Source: Candidatus Pacearchaeota archaeon (lineage in GTDB: Archaea; Nanoarchaeota; Nanoarchaeia; Pacearchaeales; GW2011-AR1). From it: a stretch of 64,000 nt of DNA. The notes below the pieces were generated by a model. The model had not been told where the DNA came from, did not search any database, and saw only the letters and a program-made list of their open reading frames with translations. Below, one piece after another: positions 17,978 through 25,899 of this stretch (the first letter of the stretch is position 1; each line of letters starts with the position of its first letter). The stretch lies in assembly GCA_023228245.1 (NCBI GenBank), contig JALOBN010000001.1, positions 399,378-463,377 on the forward strand, given 5' to 3'. The position numbers and the translations under genes are program-made.

Positions 17978-18587
17978 TCCCCAGAAGAAAATTGCATTCG
18001 ATATTGGTAATGTTCTGTTTCGCTTCGATCTAAGCCCATTACTCGATCTATTAATAGGTAAAAGGATAGTTGAGGATACTATTCAAGCGTATGAGTTCAT
18101 GGGTGGAAGCTTTCAACACTCTCAGGAAATTGGATTATACGATATTAAGCAGAGCTTTTATCAACTAAACAAATCATTGAGTTATCATACATTGCAAGAG
18201 ATTCATGACAGATGGATGGAAACATTCACACCATCATTACCAATGCTTGATGTAGTTGATGAATTGATAGCTAAAAAGCATAAGGTTGCCCTATTATCAA
18301 ACATCGGGCCTGATCATGCTAAATTTGTGCGTGAAAAATGTAAGATATTTAGGGATTGTATTCAACATTTCTCTTGTGATGTTGGAGCTAGGAAACCTAT
18401 GAGATTATATTATCAAAGCTTCCTAATTCAGTATGGATGGCCAAACAACTCTCTATACTTCGATGATAGGGAAGATAATATTGCCATGGGCAGTGAATTT
18501 CACAAAGGAATATTGTTCGATATTACAAAATTCGAATCGGATGAGGCTGCGGCAAAAGCGATGCGAGAGCATCTTTCTTTGGCTTAA
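17952..18587 (+). CDS. HAD-superfamily phosphatase
   Basis: 211 aa from TTG 17952. Motif I IAFDIGNVLFRFD (catalytic Asp), motif II LLSNIG, motif III Lys in ARKP, motif IV YFDDREDN: a HAD-IA hydrolase close to the YihX sugar-phosphatase group. It overlaps the GT-B gene by 26 bases, so a sugar-phosphate substrate is plausible. Confidence 0.8.
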   Translation: MTKDYFQYNPQKKIAFDIGNVLFRFDLSPLLDLLIGKRIVEDTIQAYEFMGGSFQHSQEIGLYDIKQSFYQLNKSLSYHTLQEIHDRWMETFTPSLPMLDVVDELIAKKHKVALLSNIGPDHAKFVREKCKIFRDCIQHFSCDVGARKPMRLYYQSFLIQYGWPNNSLYFDDREDNIAMGSEFHKGILFDITKFESDEAAAKAMREHLSLA

Positions 18588-18609
18588 ATATAATGGTAGC
18601 TCTATACCA

Positions 18610-18623
18610 TATAAATAGAGACG
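18610..18623 (+). promoter_or_regulatory. TATAAATA-GAGAC promoter-like motif
   Basis: TATAAATAGAGACG lies in the 82-base gap before the 18670 gene. The T4-late-type core is followed by GAGAC, as at 24719, 7183 and 53822(-). Confidence 0.5.
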
Positions 18624-18669
18624 CATAGTGTTATATCTATAATGGGTGAACTACCTATGGAGATAACTT

Positions 18670-18858
18670 ATGCCAACCGTAACCAGACACAAGACACTAT
18701 CTGTTGAAGAAGCGCTTGAATATATAGCCTTTGCTGTGTGGCATAGGGATGTGCCAGATGATTTCGACGGGGAAATCACCTGTGAACTCAATGAAGATGG
18801 ATCAATTGAGGTCTACGCTTTAGAGCCAGAAGCCGACACTGCGAGCCAGTCCAATTAG
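18670..18858 (+). CDS. Small acidic protein (62 aa)
   Basis: RBS GGAG before ATG 18670. Acidic, with EALEYIAFAVWHRDVPDDFDGE; no recognised family. Meets the groES gene tail to tail. Confidence 0.65.
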   Translation: MPTVTRHKTLSVEEALEYIAFAVWHRDVPDDFDGEITCELNEDGSIEVYALEPEADTASQSN

Positions 18859-19199
18859 GCGATTTCGTTAGCGGGTGGTGGAGCATCTGGAACGACAGAT
18901 AGGTGCTTAGCACTTACTGTTGCGATGATATCCACCATATTACAGATTGTCAATTTCTTTCCGTCAACTTCAACAATTTCTGAGCGAGATGCGTCGAAGA
19001 TTACATCTTGACCCTTTTCAAAATCAACTTTGACGAATATTCCCTGGACTAATTCACCGGGTCCAACTTCAACTACCTTTCCGAATCGAAGACTTCCTTT
19101 ACGACCCACTGTTTGTGGAATGTAAAGACCGCTAGATGTACGCTCATCAGCAGCAGACTCTTCAAGGGCGATGTTTCCGTTTCTCATTTTGATAAGCAT
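18855..19199 (-). CDS. groS: GroES-like co-chaperonin
   Basis: 114 aa. Contains RTSSGLYIPQT (mobile-loop flank), FGKVVEVGPGE, GQDVIFDASRSEIVEVDGKK and a final beta strand, in the order of Cpn10. Caps GroEL during folding; phage versions (T4 gp31) adapt host GroEL for capsid proteins. No GroEL is seen in this window. A C-terminal Pro/Ala tail extends past the usual end. Divergent from the IMPDH/GMPR gene. Confidence 0.85.
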   Translation of the reverse strand: MLIKMRNGNIALEESAADERTSSGLYIPQTVGRKGSLRFGKVVEVGPGELVQGIFVKVDFEKGQDVIFDASRSEIVEVDGKKLTICNMVDIIATVSAKHLSVVPDAPPPANEIA

Positions 19200-19252
19200 G
19201 ATTTCCTCTGTATATACCTACGACTTCATTCTGGACTTCTCGTGGGTATTTG

Positions 19253-19280
19253 AATATGTACATCAAATTACCATTGTCAA
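19253..19280 (-). promoter_or_regulatory. Sigma-70-type promoter for groES
   Basis: On the minus strand TTGACA (19280-19275), 16-base spacer, CATATT (19258-19253), about 55 bases upstream of the groES start. A consensus -35 implies use of host polymerase early in infection. Confidence 0.5.
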
Positions 19281-19312
19281 GAAAAGAATCGTCGAGCAAT
19301 CGCGAATTGGCC

Positions 19313-19320
19313 AATAAATA
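19313..19320 (+). promoter_or_regulatory. AATAAATA motif before the IMPDH/GMPR gene
   Basis: A one-mismatch version of TATAAATA eight bases before ATG 19329. No GAGAC tail. Could be a weak late-type promoter or chance in AT-rich sequence. Confidence 0.25.
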
Positions 19321-19328
19321 GCCAACCT

Positions 19329-21488
19329 ATGTTCACTCAAGGCTATACTTTTGATGATGTTCTTCTGATCCCAAAACACAGCTCGATTGGATCTAGGGAG
19401 GAGGTTGATCTATCGGTTTCTTTACCAAAAGGTATTGAACTTAAGATACCTTTTGTCAGTGCAAATATGGCAACAGTGACAGATGTAAAAATGGCAGAAA
19501 CAATCGCTGAACTTGGAGGTCTGGCCATACTGCACCGCTTCGATGACTATGGAGAGCTGTTCACAAACTACGATCAAGCTCGTGCAGCATCCCATGGATT
19601 TCCTGGTGCGATTGGTGCCTCAGTAGGTATCAAGCCGAAAGATCTGGACCTCATACATGAACTGAATAGAATTGGTTGTAAGATAATTTGTGTAGATGTT
19701 GCTCATGGGGATCATACCAAAGTGGCTGAGTTCGTATCGGCAGTTCACACCACATTTCCTGGCATTCTCCTTATTGCCGGGAATGTAGTAACTGCCAAAG
19801 GAGCTTCTTTGCTCTGGAATGCTGGTGCGGATATTATCAAAATTGGCGTAGGGCCAGGTTGTTTTGGGGCTGGTACCAGAATATTAATGTCTAATGGGTT
19901 GTATAAAAACATTGAGGATATCAAACCGGGCGAGCGTATTATCAATATGGATGGCAAACCGAAAAGTGTACTGAAAGCATTTTGCACCGGCATTCGTAAG
20001 GTATCTAAGATTCGCAACTCTATTTCATATAAAGCTACTTATGTAACGCCTGATCATCAATATTTCATTGGTGATTTAAGTAGTATTTCTAAAACAACAC
20101 TTGAAAGTATTGGTTATTCAAAGGCTCTAAAAACGCAATCGAAAACTACACCAAAACAAAGCAAACTAAAATGGCAAGAAATTGGCAACATTAATAAAGT
20201 TGCATTACTAATGCCAAATAATATTGAGTTTGAATTTCCGAATAGTTTCAAAAAGGAAATTGTGATACGCGATGGCTGGAATGGGCATTCTTCAATTAAG
20301 GTAAGTGTTGATTTTGTCATTGAACCAACAATAGAGGTAGGATATATTTTTGGGACTTTCCTTGGAGATGGGCACGCCATGATTGTTAATAACGGGCGTA
20401 CTAATACAGGAGCTATTCATTGGTATTTTGGAGTTGATGAACTTCACATCGCACATCGATTAGCGGAGTGTATCAAGACCCTTACAGGAAGGGCGTTGAA
20501 AATTAAAGCTAAAGAAAACATAATTGTTTGTTCTTTGTATCATAAACCGTTTGCGGAATTCTTATCTGGTTTTGGAAAGAGAACAGAGAAATATCTACCA
20601 CCAGAATACATTGTAAATAATATTGGGTATTTACAAGGCATACACGATGGTTTGATGGACTCGGATGGTAGTATAGAATCTGGTGGTAGAAAGAATTTCA
20701 AAAATACATCAATTCACCTAATAGAACTATTTAATATAGTCACATATCTTCTTACCAAGGTGTTCCCAAACAATCAGCAAGATAAAGTGACATCTGGAAA
20801 TCTAAAAGGTGCGAATATTGAAAATTTCAATACGCCTTATGTGTCAAGAATAAACAACACAGCAGAAAAACGAGTTATAGACAACTATCAAATATCTAAA
20901 TTGTTAGAGTATACAAATATAAATGATGAGGTGTCGGTATTTGATTTGACGATTGATTGTGAAACACATAGCTTTATTGCTGATAACGCTATAGTACACA
21001 ATTCTCTCTGCACTACCCGCATTGAAACAGGCAACGGATATCCACAACTCAGTGCGCTGGATATTGTCTGCAATGATGGCAACTACAGCATGAGAGATGA
21101 TCAGTGGCCGATGTTCATTGCGGATGGTGGAATTAAGAGCGCAGGTGATTGCGTCAAGGCGCTGGCATTCGCGGAGCTTGTGATGATTGGCAACTTGTTT
21201 GCCGGCACAGACGAAGCCCCAGGAGAAATCATCCAGTTTCAAGGCAAGAAGTTCAAGCGCTACGCTGGCAGCTCAACACACAAGCAAAAGCATGTCGAAG
21301 GTGTCGTTGCGCTCGTTCCATACAAAAGCAGTGTGCGTGATGTTGTACTGCGTTTGGTGGAGGGCATCAAGAGTGGATGTTCATACCAAGGATCCAAGAA
21401 TCTAGCTGACTTGAAAGCCGATCCTCATTTCGTGGTTATATCGAATGCTGGCCTGACTGAGTCGCATCCTCACAATGTAATGCTATGA
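19329..21488 (+). CDS. IMP dehydrogenase/GMP reductase family enzyme with intein
   Basis: 719 aa as encoded, 338 aa after removing a 381-aa intein. TIM-barrel landmarks: YTFDDVLLIP, FVSANMATVTD, IAGNVVTA, the nucleotide/catalytic loop GVGPG|SLCTTR (intein inside, catalytic Cys at ~561), FIADGGIKSAGD, MIGNLFAGTDEAPGE. There is no CBS domain. GYPQLSA after the loop resembles GMP reductase; the ESHPHNV end resembles IMPDH, so the exact reaction is left open. It would adjust the guanine nucleotide pool during replication. Confidence 0.88.
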   Translation: MFTQGYTFDDVLLIPKHSSIGSREEVDLSVSLPKGIELKIPFVSANMATVTDVKMAETIAELGGLAILHRFDDYGELFTNYDQARAASHGFPGAIGASVGIKPKDLDLIHELNRIGCKIICVDVAHGDHTKVAEFVSAVHTTFPGILLIAGNVVTAKGASLLWNAGADIIKIGVGPGCFGAGTRILMSNGLYKNIEDIKPGERIINMDGKPKSVLKAFCTGIRKVSKIRNSISYKATYVTPDHQYFIGDLSSISKTTLESIGYSKALKTQSKTTPKQSKLKWQEIGNINKVALLMPNNIEFEFPNSFKKEIVIRDGWNGHSSIKVSVDFVIEPTIEVGYIFGTFLGDGHAMIVNNGRTNTGAIHWYFGVDELHIAHRLAECIKTLTGRALKIKAKENIIVCSLYHKPFAEFLSGFGKRTEKYLPPEYIVNNIGYLQGIHDGLMDSDGSIESGGRKNFKNTSIHLIELFNIVTYLLTKVFPNNQQDKVTSGNLKGANIENFNTPYVSRINNTAEKRVIDNYQISKLLEYTNINDEVSVFDLTIDCETHSFIADNAIVHNSLCTTRIETGNGYPQLSALDIVCNDGNYSMRDDQWPMFIADGGIKSAGDCVKALAFAELVMIGNLFAGTDEAPGEIIQFQGKKFKRYAGSSTHKQKHVEGVVALVPYKSSVRDVVLRLVEGIKSGCSYQGSKNLADLKADPHFVVISNAGLTESHPHNVML
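19860..21002 (+). mobile_element. Intein with LAGLIDADG endonuclease in the IMPDH/GMPR catalytic loop
   Basis: Starts with Cys (CFGAGTRILMSNG), ends SFIADNAIVHN, next residue Ser. Two LAGLIDADG-type helices are visible: GYIFGTFLGDGHA and GIHDGLMDSDGS. 1143 nt = 381 aa. Excision joins KIGVGPG to SLCTTR, restoring the catalytic loop. The frame is intact, so splicing competence is likely. Confidence 0.93.
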
Positions 21489-21739
21489 CAACTATCAAGC
21501 GACAAGGATACCCTGACATTACTGATGAGGATCTGAAACCAATATCAGAGATTCTTTTAGAGATGACGCCAATCACTCCAGTGAGACATGAGCGGAAAGG
21601 CCCTATGCCAGTAGTTCTTCCTGACCTAATAGCGTATCAATTGCTGGAGTGTAATGGTGTTGGTGTCGTAAATCCTCGGGGACTAATTGGTGCTCCGAAG
21701 ATTGTAAAGACGGTAATAGTAGGAGATGAAGATGATTAA
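21485..21739 (+). CDS. Hypothetical protein (84 aa)
   Basis: ATGA overlap with the IMPDH/GMPR stop. Contains ITDEDLKPISEILLEM and a Pro-rich middle; unknown. Its 3' end carries the RBS of the next gene. Confidence 0.6.
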   Translation: MTTIKRQGYPDITDEDLKPISEILLEMTPITPVRHERKGPMPVVLPDLIAYQLLECNGVGVVNPRGLIGAPKIVKTVIVGDEDD

Positions 21740-21983
21740 AGAATGGGAAGAAATTTGTAAAAACAAATCATGGAACGATGATAATCGCTACACTCCGCGC
21801 ATCATACAGCTGGTTGAGAGCTTTGAAAAGCAATTCCCAGATACTGATTCACGAGAGCACACGGCTTGTTTGGCCGTTGTCATGTACCTCTTCGGCCCGC
21901 TTGAGGACGAAGAAGAAGTGAACCTGTACCTGGGAATCGTCAAGCGAAGACTGCGCGATCATCGCAATCAACCTATGCAATAA
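21732..21983 (+). CDS. Hypothetical helical protein (83 aa)
   Basis: ATG 21732 preferred to ATG 21726 because AGGAG ends at 21725. Helical, with WEEICKNKSWNDDNRYTP at the N-terminus and a basic tail. Ends 11 bases inside the convergent CCA-enzyme gene. Unknown function. Confidence 0.65.
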   Translation: MIKEWEEICKNKSWNDDNRYTPRIIQLVESFEKQFPDTDSREHTACLAVVMYLFGPLEDEEEVNLYLGIVKRRLRDHRNQPMQ

Positions 21984-23634
21984 ACGTCCGAGCAAATTCC
22001 AAAGCCTCTTCTTTGCTCATACTTGGATTGTCAAGCAGAGCTTCGTCGAGCGCATTGAGGATCTGTCCCATGATTGGCCCCGGCTTAAGACCCATTGCGA
22101 TAAGGTCTTTTCCGGAGATTGGGCGCGGGATAGCTGAGGTGGAGTTGGGGTCTTTACCAGCCCATTCCATTGCCTTCTGAATGTTTCCGCGAAGGCCTTC
22201 ATACTTTTGCCTTTCCAGTTCGGCCTCTTCCGGATTGAAGTTTTGCTTGCCAAGATTATCGGCAATTGCAATGTCAACACTGTGCCTCCAATCTGGGTAG
22301 TCTCGAACGAACCTCCGGTAATTGCGCCCACGCCCATTTTCAAGAAGGGTATGTGGCCGCAAATGCACAGAAATCAAATCAACAACTCTTTTGATAATAT
22401 CCTGCGGAGCATGTAGCCTGGTCAATACAGCCTGAGCAAGCTTAGCTGATGCTTCTTCATGTCCGTGGTATGAAGTATGGCTACCATTCTCGGAAACTCC
22501 TTGAATGCCAGTATACCGCTTCCCGATGTCATGGAGCAGTGCCGCTAGATTGCGCACTAGGTAAGTCTCCTGATCTTCGGTAATTGGTTTTGGGGTTTGA
22601 TCAATCAGATTCTTCACCACGCTCAGGGTATGATTCCAAATGTCGAATTGGTGATGTGGATTGTTCTGTGGAGTTTCCCAAGGCACCATTCGCTCTTCTT
22701 TCGGTGGTGGTGCGTTGAGGCGTTCGTAGTCATCAGTACCGCGCGGCGGAAGCGGTTTTGGGGCCAGATCCTTCACCTCCTCATCGGTTGGGTCGAAGAC
22801 AGCCTCCATCAATCCAAGCTCCTTCAGAAGCTCTACGGCGCGTGTTGGATTCGGACCAATCAGAGCACCTGGCTTGTAGTGGTCGCCGTCCTTCTTACCA
22901 GCTAGTTCGGCCCAGACACGTTCATTAGAGATCTTGGTCTTGAAGGCTTCTTGCACTTTTGGATCGTGTGTAGCGGCAATGAGTGCTGGGTCTAAGTCCA
23001 GGCCATACTTAGACGCAAATCTGACCGTTCGAAGAATTCGTAGCGGGTCGTCCAAGAAAGTTTGTACTGGGTCAAGGGGAGTGCGCGCAATGCCTGCACG
23101 AAGGTCATTGATGCCGCCAACAAAATCCTCGATTTCGCCGCTATTAATATTGTAGAATAACGAGTTGATGGTAAGATCCCTACGTTGAGCATCCTCTTCG
23201 GCGGTGCCCATTTCCATGGTTGGGATTCGGCTATCTGCGTAGGTCTCTGTGCGCAGATTAACGAAGTCGATAGGGAGTCCAAACAGCCTGATCATGGCGG
23301 TGGCTAGGTGCTTCGATTGATCGGGGTTTGCTTCGACGACGGTAACGCTTTGCTTCTTTAATCCATGCTCAGCCATATATTCACTGACCAAATTAGCAAA
23401 TGCTTCTCCGGTCATGTTATTGACTGCGATATCAATATCATTAGAGTCTTTGCTCAGTAGCTTATCGCGCACCCAGCCTCCTGCGCCCCGAAGAATGGTT
23501 TCTGGGGTCTTCTCGGCGACGACTGCTTTGAGTAGGGAAAAGATCTTAGTTTCTGTGGCGGTTAGAGACAGGTCCATATTCAATTTCTCAATTGCTAGAG
23601 AATACAGATGAGCAAATCTTAGTAATTTTTTCAC
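21973..23634 (-). CDS. cca: CCA-adding tRNA nucleotidyltransferase with HD domain
   Basis: 553 aa. Nucleotidyltransferase head: LRGAGGWVRD (~49-58) and DIDIA (~67-71), RRDLTINSLFY, and LRTVRFASKYGLDLD. A C-terminal HD domain has LLHDIGKRY (~365) and further His residues (HGHEE). Adds or repairs the 3' CCA of tRNAs. Most tRNAs in this window lack an encoded CCA, which gives it an obvious substrate set. Convergent with the gene upstream. Confidence 0.9.
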   Translation of the reverse strand: MKKLLRFAHLYSLAIEKLNMDLSLTATETKIFSLLKAVVAEKTPETILRGAGGWVRDKLLSKDSNDIDIAVNNMTGEAFANLVSEYMAEHGLKKQSVTVVEANPDQSKHLATAMIRLFGLPIDFVNLRTETYADSRIPTMEMGTAEEDAQRRDLTINSLFYNINSGEIEDFVGGINDLRAGIARTPLDPVQTFLDDPLRILRTVRFASKYGLDLDPALIAATHDPKVQEAFKTKISNERVWAELAGKKDGDHYKPGALIGPNPTRAVELLKELGLMEAVFDPTDEEVKDLAPKPLPPRGTDDYERLNAPPPKEERMVPWETPQNNPHHQFDIWNHTLSVVKNLIDQTPKPITEDQETYLVRNLAALLHDIGKRYTGIQGVSENGSHTSYHGHEEASAKLAQAVLTRLHAPQDIIKRVVDLISVHLRPHTLLENGRGRNYRRFVRDYPDWRHSVDIAIADNLGKQNFNPEEAELERQKYEGLRGNIQKAMEWAGKDPNSTSAIPRPISGKDLIAMGLKPGPIMGQILNALDEALLDNPSMSKEEALEFARTFIA

Positions 23635-23678
23635 ATCTAAATGTGATTTTATTGATAATGCTCGGTATAGGGTAATGT

Positions 23679-23960
23679 ATGGAAGAGAAGAAAGGCGAAA
23701 GTAAAAGACCGGTTCCTAAGAAGGTTGAGCTACCGAAACCTCGACAAAGATTCATGATTGTAGTGGAAGGAATAGTTCCAGTAAAGGTCAGATTCCAAAC
23801 ATTTGCTACTGATGAACATGAAGCACTGAAGCAATTAGATAATCCACATTTACTTAGTATGCTGGAAAGACCTGAACTTGATATGCCAAGATTGATTCGA
23901 AAGAAGATTACGGTAAAAGATGCCAACACCTCATTAGTCAAGTTGGTAAAGAACTTCTAA
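23679..23960 (+). CDS. Basic hypothetical protein (93 aa)
   Basis: Begins MEEKKGESKRPVPKKVELPKP, a basic Pro-rich tail, then a beta-rich core (FMIVVEGIVPVKVRFQTFATDE). Reads divergently from the CCA gene across a 44-base gap. Unknown family. Confidence 0.65.
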   Translation: MEEKKGESKRPVPKKVELPKPRQRFMIVVEGIVPVKVRFQTFATDEHEALKQLDNPHLLSMLERPELDMPRLIRKKITVKDANTSLVKLVKNF

Positions 23961-24005
23961 TCGAGGATGGCCTTGGCTTCCCTTCAGACTTTGAAGGGAA
24001 ACCTA

Positions 24006-24683
24006 ATGATACATTACTATATCTTGGACACAGAAACAACAGGTCTTTCGGTAGACGCTCATGAAATCAACCAGGTTTCTGTTATGCGGGTTATCGACAG
24101 AGAACAATTAAGTCTTCAAATTAAGGTGAAGCATCCCCACGTCTACAGCATACAAGCTCTGGAAGTTCAAGGGATTACGCCAGATGACTTGAAGAAGGGA
24201 GTTCCGGTAGAGGAAGTTGTGGAGTCGGTGGACATGTTCCTCAAGGAAGACGGCCAGACTGCAGCCCACCGCTGCATCATAGCACACAACGCTCCGTTCG
24301 ACCGAAAATTCATCCACCGGGCCTGGGATAGGCTTGGCAAGGAGTTCCCAGCCGATCTTTGGCTCTGCACCCAGTCCTTCGCCAAGCGCCACGTCAAGAA
24401 GCACAACAACGGCGAGAAGATCGCGGAGGCGCAGGTCAAGTGTGGGGTGGACATCAAGCGGGACAAGTGTGGAGCCCTCAAGCCGAAGTTTGGTTTGAAC
24501 AACTTCATGGTTGGCGTTGGGCTGACACCAAAGATTGGGGCTCATAGTGCAGAGGTCGATGTTCAGAATACTGTCGAGTTATATCAGTGGTTGATGAACT
24601 CAAATACAGAGCATGTGTCTCTTATTGGAAGAGTTCCTCAAAAAGATGCTCCAACCCAAGATCTTGATATAGATGATATGTGA
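24006..24683 (+). CDS. DnaQ-like 3'-5' exonuclease (DEDDh), second copy
   Basis: 225 aa from ATG 24006 behind AAGGG; the open frame extends to 23967. Exo I YILDTETTGL (D8, E10), Exo II AHNAPFDRKF, Exo III HSAEVDVQNT. Shares the fold, but little close sequence, with the exonuclease at 14540. An internal GC-richer block (~24200-24540) gives long meaningless ORFs on the other strand. Confidence 0.87.
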   Translation: MIHYYILDTETTGLSVDAHEINQVSVMRVIDREQLSLQIKVKHPHVYSIQALEVQGITPDDLKKGVPVEEVVESVDMFLKEDGQTAAHRCIIAHNAPFDRKFIHRAWDRLGKEFPADLWLCTQSFAKRHVKKHNNGEKIAEAQVKCGVDIKRDKCGALKPKFGLNNFMVGVGLTPKIGAHSAEVDVQNTVELYQWLMNSNTEHVSLIGRVPQKDAPTQDLDIDDM

Positions 24684-24718
24684 TGGAATATATTCTTTAG
24701 CAAGGTAGCTCGGGACCT

Positions 24719-24731
24719 TATAAATCGAGAC
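24719..24731 (+). promoter_or_regulatory. TATAAATC-GAGAC promoter-like motif
   Basis: TATAAATCGAGAC ends eight bases before ATG 24740, with GAGG between as RBS. Same spacing as at 7183. Confidence 0.45.
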
Positions 24732-24739
24732 GAGGCCAA

Positions 24740-24874
24740 ATGGTTGATTATTTAAAGGATCAGTTGATTAAGGAAGTTACAGAATCTATCTCCAAGGAAT
24801 TGGATGAGAAGAGAAAGGCTCGCAACAAGGCAAAGGCCGCCCGTCGAAAGGCAAGGGTGCAACTCAAGAAGTAA
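24740..24874 (+). CDS. Small basic protein (44 aa)
   Basis: MVDYLKDQLIKEVTESI then a Lys/Arg/Ala-rich C-terminal helix (KRKARNKAKAARRKA). GAGG lies before the ATG, and the TATAAAT-GAGAC motif just upstream. Probably a nucleic-acid-binding peptide; family unknown. Confidence 0.6.
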   Translation: MVDYLKDQLIKEVTESISKELDEKRKARNKAKAARRKARVQLKK

Positions 24875-24902
24875 GTATCTCATGTAAGTTTGGGTGGATT
24901 GA

Positions 24903-25463
24903 ATGATTAATGTTTTTGTTGATAATTTTATTCACCCAAATGAAGAAAGAGCTGCTGAGATATCAAGATGTATTGACCTAAATAAATCTAATACCAATTT
25001 CAATTATCACCTTCTAAATTCCCCCGAAAGAATGTCCTATCAAAGTATCTTTAATAGGATTAATGAACAAACATTGGGTGATAATGTCAATGTAATTGCC
25101 AACATAGATATATACTTTGACGAAACAGTGCTACTATTGAATAAAATTGGCGAAAATCAATTTGTTGCAATATCTAGATATGAATCAGAGTCTGCTGATT
25201 TGGACCCACAGACAGCTAAGTATAGTCAAGATGTCTGGGCTTGGAAGGGTAGAGTTAGGATTGAGAATGCTAATTTCTATCTTGGGGTTCTTGGTTGTGA
25301 TAACAGGATAGCGGCCGAAGCGCAATTGGTTGGTTATGAAGTGATCAATCCAAGCTTTTCTATTAGAATATATCATTATCATACAATATGTTCTAGCAAT
25401 GATGAATATTACAACAGAGTTCCTGGCCCTTATATGAATGTATTTCCTCAAACCTGGACGTAA
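24903..25463 (+). CDS. Putative glycosyltransferase-like protein
   Basis: 186 aa. NVIANIDIYFDETVLLL resembles the DxD strand of GT-A enzymes; YSQDVWAWKG, GCDNRIAAEAQLVGYEVINPS and YHYH follow, a pattern seen in viral and bacterial glycosyltransferase-like proteins. Shorter than a full GT-A enzyme. Substrate unknown. Confidence 0.55.
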   Translation: MINVFVDNFIHPNEERAAEISRCIDLNKSNTNFNYHLLNSPERMSYQSIFNRINEQTLGDNVNVIANIDIYFDETVLLLNKIGENQFVAISRYESESADLDPQTAKYSQDVWAWKGRVRIENANFYLGVLGCDNRIAAEAQLVGYEVINPSFSIRIYHYHTICSSNDEYYNRVPGPYMNVFPQTWT

Positions 25464-25465
25464 TT

Positions 25466-25771
25466 ATGGGCGCATTTATTCCACCTTCATTTTGGAATGA
25501 GAGAATTCCATCCTGTGATCCTATTGAATTGATGGCTAAGCCTCAAGTGCGAGAAAAGTCATACATGGTAAAGAGAGCCTTTCGAGTTCAGCATTTTAAT
25601 ACAGATGCAGATTTGGAAGATACTATTTACAAGAATGTTGGTGATAACAACTTCTATCTAGAGAAGAAGATGACCGGGATGACTTATCATTGTGAAGTAG
25701 AATGGTCTATAGCAATGAAGACATTGAGATATGGATGGATTGAATTGGAAAAAGTCGAGGAGCCAGGATAG
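25466..25771 (+). CDS. Hypothetical protein (101 aa)
   Basis: Two bases after the previous stop. Mixed alpha/beta with several aromatic residues (FIPPSFWNERIPSCDP). No family recognised. Confidence 0.6.
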   Translation: MGAFIPPSFWNERIPSCDPIELMAKPQVREKSYMVKRAFRVQHFNTDADLEDTIYKNVGDNNFYLEKKMTGMTYHCEVEWSIAMKTLRYGWIELEKVEEPG

Positions 25772-25791
25772 TGTCCCATTTTGTACACTTC

Positions 25792-25864
25792 CCCCGGATA
25801 GCTCAAGTTGTAAAGAGCCCCTAATTGTTTAGGGACGATCCAGGTGCGAGCCCTGGTCTGGGGA
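25792..25864 (+). tRNA. tRNA-like gene with abnormal anticodon arm
   Basis: Acceptor CCCCGGA pairs with TCTGGGG; D-stem GCTC/GAGC; T-arm CCAGG-TGCGAGC-CCTGG. The anticodon arm CCCTA-ATTGTT-TAGGG has only a six-base loop and no base 26, so isotype cannot be assigned. Either a degenerate tRNA or a base is missing, as in several genes here. Confidence 0.5.
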
Positions 25865-25899
25865 CTGTTTGGAAACTTCGAATAAACAAGAGAGATAGT

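Noticed and set aside
22017..23282. Several ORFs opposite or overlapping the CCA-enzyme gene
   Set aside because: Shadow frames of a clear 553-aa enzyme.
24108..24545. Long minus-strand ORF of 145 codons
   Set aside because: It is the shadow of the exonuclease at 24006; the plus-strand frame holds all three Exo motifs.
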